Assembly: GCA_964354135.1 (NCBI GenBank)
Contig: CAYGZA010000097.1
Location: 1 to 18,564, forward strand
Direction of reading: 5' to 3'
From: CAYGZA01 sp964354135
GTDB lineage: Bacteria; Planctomycetota; Planctomycetia; Pirellulales; Thermoguttaceae
Length of the DNA: 18,564 nt
In this document: piece after piece, positions 14,247-18,564 of the stretch
Position numbering within the stretch: position 1 is the stretch's first letter
Layout: every line of letters starts with the position of its first letter
Translations under genes and position numbers: made by a program
Notes under the pieces: model-generated
The model's database searches: none
Told to the model about the DNA's origin: nothing
The model's input: the letters and a program-made list of their open reading frames with translations, nothing else

Positions 14247-15110
14247 TTGACCGAAATCGCCGGGCGGAACATTCTGGTGACTGGGGCCGCCAGCGGCATT
14301 GGCCGGCGCATGGCCCTCCGGATGGCCCGACTGGGAGCAAACCTCGTCCTCTGGGACATTGACCCGGAGAATCTCGCTCGCGTGGTCGGCGAGCTGCACC
14401 AGACCACGGGCCGGCCTGCCCACGGATACTCCTGCGACGTCTCCGACCGGCAGGGCGTTTACGCAACGGCCGCCCAGGTCAAGGCTGAGGTCGGGCCGAT
14501 TCACGTTCTGGTCAATAACGCCGGGGTCGTCACCGGGAAGCCGTTTCTGGAGTGCAGCGACGAGGCGATCCAGCGAACCATCGCCGTCAACACGACTGCC
14601 ATGTTTTGGACCTGCAAGTGCTTCCTGCCGGAGATGATCCGCGCCGGCTCGGGGCACGTGGTGACGGTCGCGTCGGCGGCGGGGATCGTCGGCGTGGCGG
14701 GCCTGAGCGACTACTGCGCCAGCAAATGGGCGGCGGTCGGCTTCGACGAAGCCCTGCGCATGGAACTCCGCAAGACCGCCCCGGCCGTAAAGACCACCGT
14801 GGTTTGCACGCACTACATCAACACGGGGATGTTCCGCGGCGTGAAGGGCCGCTTCCCCTGGCTGCTGCCCGTCCTCGACGAAGATGCGGTGGCGCGGCGG
14901 GTCGTGCGGGCCGTTCTCTGCAATCGTCCGAGGGTCTTCATGCCGCCGCTCGTGTATCTGGTGCCGATGCTGCGGGTCCTGCCCGTGCGGTGGTTCGATG
15001 CGATCGCCAGTCTCCTGGGCGTCAACAGTGCCATGGACAAGTTCGTGGGGCGGTCTGCGCGAGGGCTTCAGGGTTCTCGGGAGCCTCAAGAACCGGGAGA
15101 AGGGCCATGA
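14247..15110 (+). CDS. Short-chain dehydrogenase/reductase (retinol dehydrogenase-like, SDR16C type)
   Basis: A 287-residue classical SDR. TGAASGIG (12-19) binds the dinucleotide. Asp37 at the end of the second strand (LVLWDID) favours NAD(H). NNAG (90-93), Asn115, Ser143 (VASAAG) and the YCASK motif (Tyr156, Lys160) complete the active site. The C-terminal part (FMPPLVYLVPMLRVLPVRWF) is hydrophobic, as in membrane-associated retinol/alcohol dehydrogenases of the RDH10/DHRS3 group. The start is TTG 14247 with AAGGA about 10 nt upstream. Its stop overlaps the ATG of the aldehyde dehydrogenase (ATGA), so the two are made together. The likely job is interconversion of a lipophilic alcohol and its aldehyde; substrate unknown. 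Confidence 0.9.
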   Translation: MTEIAGRNILVTGAASGIGRRMALRMARLGANLVLWDIDPENLARVVGELHQTTGRPAHGYSCDVSDRQGVYATAAQVKAEVGPIHVLVNNAGVVTGKPFLECSDEAIQRTIAVNTTAMFWTCKCFLPEMIRAGSGHVVTVASAAGIVGVAGLSDYCASKWAAVGFDEALRMELRKTAPAVKTTVVCTHYINTGMFRGVKGRFPWLLPVLDEDAVARRVVRAVLCNRPRVFMPPLVYLVPMLRVLPVRWFDAIASLLGVNSAMDKFVGRSARGLQGSREPQEPGEGP

Positions 15111-16669
15111 GTCAGGACCGCGAGACCATATCGACCAATCCGGCGACGGGCGAAATCCTGGGCCGCTCGCCGCTCCACATGGTCGCGGAACTCGAGGAGA
15201 TGATGAATCGGGCGCGGGCCGCGCAGCCGGCTTGGGCTGAGACCCCGGTTCGCCGTCGCGCCCGGGCAATCTTGCGGGTGCGAAACCACATCGTCGAGCA
15301 CGCCGACGAGCTCGCCGAGATCATCAGCCGCGAAAACGGCAAGACCCGGCTCGACGCCCTGGCCACCGAGGTGCTTCCCGCGGCGGTGGCCGCCAGCTAC
15401 TATGCCCGCCGGGCGGCGAAGTTCCTCAAGCCGCAGCGCCTGCCGCCCGCGAGCCTCCTCTTTGCCAACAAAGTGGGCCGGATTCACCACGTGCCCTGGG
15501 GAGTGATCGGGATCATCTCGCCGTGGAACTACCCGTTCGGCATCCCGTTCTCCGAGGTCGTGATGGGGCTTCTGGCCGGCAACGCCGTGATCCTCAAGGT
15601 CGCCACGCAAACGCAACTGGTCGGCCAGGCGCTCCGGCGGAGTCTTGACGCGGCCGAGCTACCCGACGGGGTCTTCTCGTACGTCAACCTGCCCGGCCCG
15701 CTGGCCGGCGACGCCTTGCTCGCCGCCGGCGTGAACAAGCTCTTCTTCACCGGCTCCGTGGCCGTCGGCAAGGAGCTTATGGCCAAGGCGGCGCGGACCC
15801 TCACGCCGGTCTGCCTGGAGCTGGGCGGCAACGATCCCATGTTGGTCTGTCCGGATGCCGATCTGGTCCGCGCCGCCGGCGGTGCGGTTTGGGCCGGAAT
15901 GCAGAACTGCGGCCAATCCTGCGGCGGCGTCGAGCGGATCTACGTCCATGCCGACGTGTACGAGCCGCTCCTGGAACTCGTGGCCGAGCGGGTCCGCGCC
16001 CTGCGGGTCGGCGCGGACGCCGATCACCACGTAGACATGGGGGCAATGACGACCCGGCGGCAGATGGAAACCGTCCGCCGCCACGTGCAGGATGCCCTGG
16101 ACCGCGGGGCGAAGGTCTTCGCCGAATCCGCTTGCCCGGAGGGCGCGGGCAACTTCCTGCCCGCGATGGTCCTGACCGGCGTGGACCATTCCATGCTCCT
16201 GATGCGTGAAGAGACCTTCGGGCCCGTGGTCGGGATCATGAAGGTCGCCGACATGGACGAGGCGGTCTCGCTGGCCAACGATTCCTGCCTCGGGTTGACC
16301 GCCTCGGTGTGGTCGCGAAGCCGTAAGGCGGCCCGCCGGCTCGCCGCACGGCTCCAGGCCGGAGTGGTGACCATCAACGACCACCTGATGAGCCACGGGC
16401 TGCCGGAGAAACCCTGGGGCGGTTTCAAGCAGTCGGGCATCGGGCGGACGCACGGCCGCATCGGATTCGCCGAGATGACCCAGGTGCAGTGCGTGGTGGA
16501 CGACACATTGCCCGGCGTGAAGAAAGACCTCTGGTGGTATCCTCACGGCCCGGACTTGTACGCCAACCTCCGGGGAATCCTGGGGTTGCTTTACGGTAGG
16601 GGCCTGGGCAGGCGAATCCTGGGCCTCGGCTGCCTGCTCAAGACTTTGCCGCGTATCTTCCGGGCTTGA
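15107..16669 (+). CDS. NAD(P)-dependent aldehyde dehydrogenase family protein
   Basis: 520 residues from ATG 15107 (GGGAGAAGG upstream), overlapping the SDR stop by ATGA. ALDH motifs are complete: PWN (139-141), Lys164 (VILKVA), FTGS (214-217), general base Glu238 in LELGG, catalytic Cys272 in GQSCGG, EETFGP (368-373) and PWGGFKQSG (436-444). The C-terminal extension (about 475-520, with ILGLLYGRGLGRRILGLGCL) is hydrophobic and basic, suggesting peripheral membrane attachment as in fatty aldehyde dehydrogenases. It should oxidise an aldehyde to the carboxylic acid, plausibly the product of the coupled SDR. The frame is open for about 550 nt upstream inside the SDR gene, but that part is not ALDH-like. 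Confidence 0.93.
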   Translation: MSQDRETISTNPATGEILGRSPLHMVAELEEMMNRARAAQPAWAETPVRRRARAILRVRNHIVEHADELAEIISRENGKTRLDALATEVLPAAVAASYYARRAAKFLKPQRLPPASLLFANKVGRIHHVPWGVIGIISPWNYPFGIPFSEVVMGLLAGNAVILKVATQTQLVGQALRRSLDAAELPDGVFSYVNLPGPLAGDALLAAGVNKLFFTGSVAVGKELMAKAARTLTPVCLELGGNDPMLVCPDADLVRAAGGAVWAGMQNCGQSCGGVERIYVHADVYEPLLELVAERVRALRVGADADHHVDMGAMTTRRQMETVRRHVQDALDRGAKVFAESACPEGAGNFLPAMVLTGVDHSMLLMREETFGPVVGIMKVADMDEAVSLANDSCLGLTASVWSRSRKAARRLAARLQAGVVTINDHLMSHGLPEKPWGGFKQSGIGRTHGRIGFAEMTQVQCVVDDTLPGVKKDLWWYPHGPDLYANLRGILGLLYGRGLGRRILGLGCLLKTLPRIFRA

Positions 16670-16752
16670 GGTGCCGTACCGGCAAGAAGGGTCAGACGGT
16701 TTACTGCGCCCGGAGCCGCTTCCTTTTTCGGGCAGCGGAGCGGCGCCCCCGG

Positions 16753-16781
16753 TTTACATCCCAATGGGAGGCTGTTACTCT
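16753..16781 (+). promoter_or_regulatory. Weak candidate promoter for the MNT-HEPN pair
   Basis: TTTACA (one mismatch to TTGACA) is separated by 17 nt from TACTCT (three of six matches to TATAAT). It lies about 60 nt upstream of the MNT start. Planctomycete promoters are poorly defined, so this is tentative. Confidence 0.25.
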
Positions 16782-16843
16782 GCACGGGTGGTGACGAACG
16801 GTGGCGGACTGGGTCCCAGGGGTAGCACGAGGAGGTCTCAGCC

Positions 16844-17158
16844 TTGCGAAATCAAGAGCTACTTGCGGACGCGAGAAGCCGTTTGGAGCGCGCCTTTGGC
16901 TTTCGGTTGCGGGGGGTGGTCTTGTACGGGTCGCAAGTCCGTGGTGACGCTGGCAAGGAGAGCGATGTGGACCTCTTGGTCCTCTTGGACGGTCCGATCG
17001 ACCTGGGAGAGGACGTGCAAACCATCGTGAGGGCCCTTTACCCATTGCAGCTTGAGTTGGATGTGCCCATCCATGCCTTGCCCGTCGCGTTGAAGTCCTT
17101 TGAGGCCGCACAGTTCGGCCTCTACCGCAACGCCCAGAAGGAAGGAATGCGCGTGTGA
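16844..17158 (+). CDS. MNT-type nucleotidyltransferase (antitoxin of MNT-HEPN pair)
   Basis: A 104-residue minimal nucleotidyltransferase. GSQVRGDAGKESDVDLLV (29-46) contains the GS motif, Arg33-Gly34 and the metal-binding Asp41 and Asp43. Asp73 in ELDVPIHALP is the third carboxylate. All catalytic residues are kept. The TTG at 16844 was chosen because a strong AGGAGGT lies 7-8 nt upstream and the protein has normal family length. Its stop overlaps the GTG start of the HEPN gene. Known role of the family: in characterised systems MNT antitoxins adenylylate a Tyr of the HEPN toxin to silence it. GC is about 60% in a sampled line, lower than the neighbours, consistent with mobility. Confidence 0.85.
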   Translation: MRNQELLADARSRLERAFGFRLRGVVLYGSQVRGDAGKESDVDLLVLLDGPIDLGEDVQTIVRALYPLQLELDVPIHALPVALKSFEAAQFGLYRNAQKEGMRV

Positions 17159-17538
17159 GTCCTGAAGTATTGGAGTTGTGGAGCCGGGCGGCCAGGTCTC
17201 ACAAGACGGCTGCCATGTTGGCACAGGAGGACCCTGATGCGGCAGTATCGCGGGCCTATTACGCTGCATTCTATGCCGTATCGGCTCTGTTTGCTTCGCA
17301 GGGAAGGACTTTCACCCGGCACACGGGAGTGGAAGCTGCCGTCCATCGTGACCTGGTGCGGGCAGGAAAATGGCCGGTGGAACTGGGCGAGGCCTTCTCG
17401 TCACTGGCGAGCCTTCGCGCGGCGGCGGACTACGGGGTGGAGACTCACGCCACCCCAGCACAGGCCGCGCAAGCGGTCGAGATGGCCGACCAGATCCTCC
17501 GAGCGGTCCGGGCAAGCAGCTCGGAGCCGATTCCGTGA
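17155..17538 (+). CDS. HEPN domain protein (toxin of MNT-HEPN pair)
   Basis: A 127-residue all-helical HEPN protein of the UPF0332 type. AVSRAYYAAFYAVSALFASQ (30-49) is the characteristic helix and its tyrosines are possible modification sites. R51-x4-H56 (RTFTRH) matches the R-x4-6-H RNase motif of HEPN toxins. The GTG start at 17155 overlaps the MNT stop (GTGTGA), with AAGGA 8 nt upstream, so the two are translationally coupled. The order, antitoxin first and toxin second, is one of those seen in known MNT-HEPN systems. RNase activity and toxicity are inferred from the motif. The gene ends convergently with the endonuclease-III-like gene. Confidence 0.83.
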   Translation: MSPEVLELWSRAARSHKTAAMLAQEDPDAAVSRAYYAAFYAVSALFASQGRTFTRHTGVEAAVHRDLVRAGKWPVELGEAFSSLASLRAAADYGVETHATPAQAAQAVEMADQILRAVRASSSEPIP

Positions 17539-17700
17539 AACGGGCGACGAATCCGGCGGGCGCGTACTCGAACGGTTGTTTGCGAGGACCCGACGCGATA
17601 GGACGCGTGGGCCGATCAGCCGATGCCTGTGTGACGCCCCGGATGCCCGCGCAAACGACGCCGCTCCAATTCCCGCTCGGCTCGCCGGTCGATCTCGATG

Positions 17701-18423
17701 TCAATCCGGTTCCAGCGGCCCGCCCCGGGGGAGCAAATCGGCCAGCGGGCAGCCCTCGCACCGCGGCGTCTTGCGGCAATGCTCCTTGCCCACGTGGACC
17801 AGGAGCGCGTGGTATTCGTTGAACAGTTGCGGGTCGGGGGGGAGCCCGCTCTCGAAGTGATCCTTGAGCTGATAGTAGTCGGCGTCGAACCCGATCCACC
17901 CGTGCCGGGCGAAGACCCGGTGCGTGTACGCGTCGACGACGAAGATCGTCATCCCGCCGGCATAGAGCAGGATCGAGTCGGCCGTTTCCGGCCCGATCCC
18001 GTGGACGCCCAGCAATTGCTCGCGGAGCTCGGCCAACGGGGTGCGGAACATCGCCTCGAGCGATCCGCGGTGTCGCTCGATGAGGAATGCCAGCAGGCTG
18101 CGAAGCCGCCGCGCCTTGATGCGGAAGTAGCCCGCCGGCCGGATCTTCTCCTCCAGCTCCTCGACGGGCACGTCGTACAGCGTCCGCGCGTCGAGCAGCT
18201 CTTCGTCGCGGAGATTGTCGATCGCCTTCTTGACGTTGGCCCACGAAGTGTTCTGGACCAGCACCGCCCCGATGAGGACCTCGAAGGGAGAATCGGCCGG
18301 CCACCAATGCTGTGGCCCGTAGGCGGCGAACAACCGGTCGTAGACTTCCTGGAGCGATGCAGTCACAAATGGGCCTGTTGGTAGCGGGATATCGCAGCCA
18401 TGCGACCAGGGAAACGCCATCAT
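17701..18423 (-). CDS. Endonuclease III-like HhH-GPD DNA glycosylase (COG2231/MagIII-like)
   Basis: 240 residues from ATG 18423. A GTG at 18366, just before TASLQEVYDRLF, matches where the family usually begins and is a possible start; neither has a good ribosome binding site. WWPADSPFEVLIGAVLVQNT (40-59) is the family hallmark. The helix-hairpin-helix is LLGVHGIGPETADSIL (137-152), and the catalytic Asp is Asp164 in VVDAYTHR. The Lys of bifunctional EndoIII (GVGRKTA) is replaced by Glu146 (GIGPETA), so it should be a monofunctional glycosylase. The C-terminal iron-sulfur loop has only three Cys (216, 222, 225); the fourth is missing, so a cluster is doubtful. Expected role: base excision repair, probably of alkylated purines. 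Confidence 0.87.
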   Translation of the reverse strand: MMAFPWSHGCDIPLPTGPFVTASLQEVYDRLFAAYGPQHWWPADSPFEVLIGAVLVQNTSWANVKKAIDNLRDEELLDARTLYDVPVEELEEKIRPAGYFRIKARRLRSLLAFLIERHRGSLEAMFRTPLAELREQLLGVHGIGPETADSILLYAGGMTIFVVDAYTHRVFARHGWIGFDADYYQLKDHFESGLPPDPQLFNEYHALLVHVGKEHCRKTPRCEGCPLADLLPRGGPLEPD

Positions 18424-18480
18424 AACCGATTCGCTGCCGCTGCCAATCTCCGGCCGCGCGACCCTTCTCCTAACACCTAA

Positions 18481-18522
18481 AAGCTGATAGCTGAAAGCTG
18501 ATAGCTGAAAGCTGATAGCTGA
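18481..18522. repeat. Tandem repeat, 14-bp unit x3
   Basis: Three perfect copies of AAGCTGATAGCTGA, followed by a partial one, about 60 bp upstream of the DNA glycosylase gene. Each unit contains the sub-repeat AGCTGA(T/A). Non-coding. Confidence 0.9.
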
Positions 18523-18564
18523 TAGGCCAAGTGTCAGTAATTCAAGGTCGGCCCTATACTGCCA

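Noticed and set aside
14552..15106. 185-codon N-terminal extension of the aldehyde dehydrogenase
   Set aside because: Lies out of frame inside the SDR gene, is not ALDH-like, and ATG 15107 has a good ribosome binding site.
16673..16690. TGCCG-TAC-CGGCA hairpin after the aldehyde dehydrogenase as terminator
   Set aside because: Only a 5-bp stem with no T tract.

Overview
The window is high-GC DNA (about 68-72% in sampled 60-base lines of most genes) with short intergenic gaps. It carries many exported proteins: Sec signals on two glycoside hydrolases, an alpha/alpha-toroid protein and a PD40-repeat protein, and Tat signals on an alpha/beta hydrolase and an ABM-domain protein. Secreted GH2-like and DUF5060-type hydrolases, a secreted terpene-cyclase-fold protein, a lutBC pair, a stand-alone groES and scattered palindromic or tandem repeats together suggest a Planctomycetota bacterium. 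That placement is inference; no rRNA, tRNA or phylogenetic marker is present to confirm it.

Layout. (1) 1-2729, minus strand: a Tat-exported alpha/beta hydrolase followed by a GH2-like glycoside hydrolase that runs off the left edge, a likely polysaccharide-degradation unit. A dispersed repeat is inserted in frame in the GH2 gene. (2) 2944-4458, minus strand: a two-gene cassette of lower GC (about 52% in three sampled lines), made of an OAS/CD-NTase-like nucleotidyltransferase and a DUF6602-like protein with a PD-(D/E)XK-type nuclease signature. This is the best candidate for a poorly described defence-like system. (3) 4595-5540: a small DUF4926 gene (minus) divergent from a Tat-exported ABM-domain protein (plus). 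(4) 5714-7438, minus: a secreted DUF5060/DUF4038-type glycoside hydrolase. (5) 7546-9641, minus: lutB-lutC, overlapping by ATGA, with no lutA in the window and a long structured leader that contains an intrinsic terminator. (6) 10254-14110, plus: groES, the toroid protein, a cluster of REP-like palindromes, a nitroreductase and a PD40 beta-propeller protein. (7) 14247-16669, plus: a translationally coupled SDR and aldehyde dehydrogenase, probably oxidising an alcohol to an acid through the aldehyde. (8) 16844-17538, plus: an MNT-HEPN toxin-antitoxin-type pair. (9) 17701-18423, minus: an endonuclease-III-like DNA glycosylase, with a 14-bp tandem repeat upstream.

Many long open frames antisense to these genes (some over 500 codons) are by-products of high GC and were not annotated. 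No CRISPR array, tRNA, rRNA, transposase or integrase was seen.
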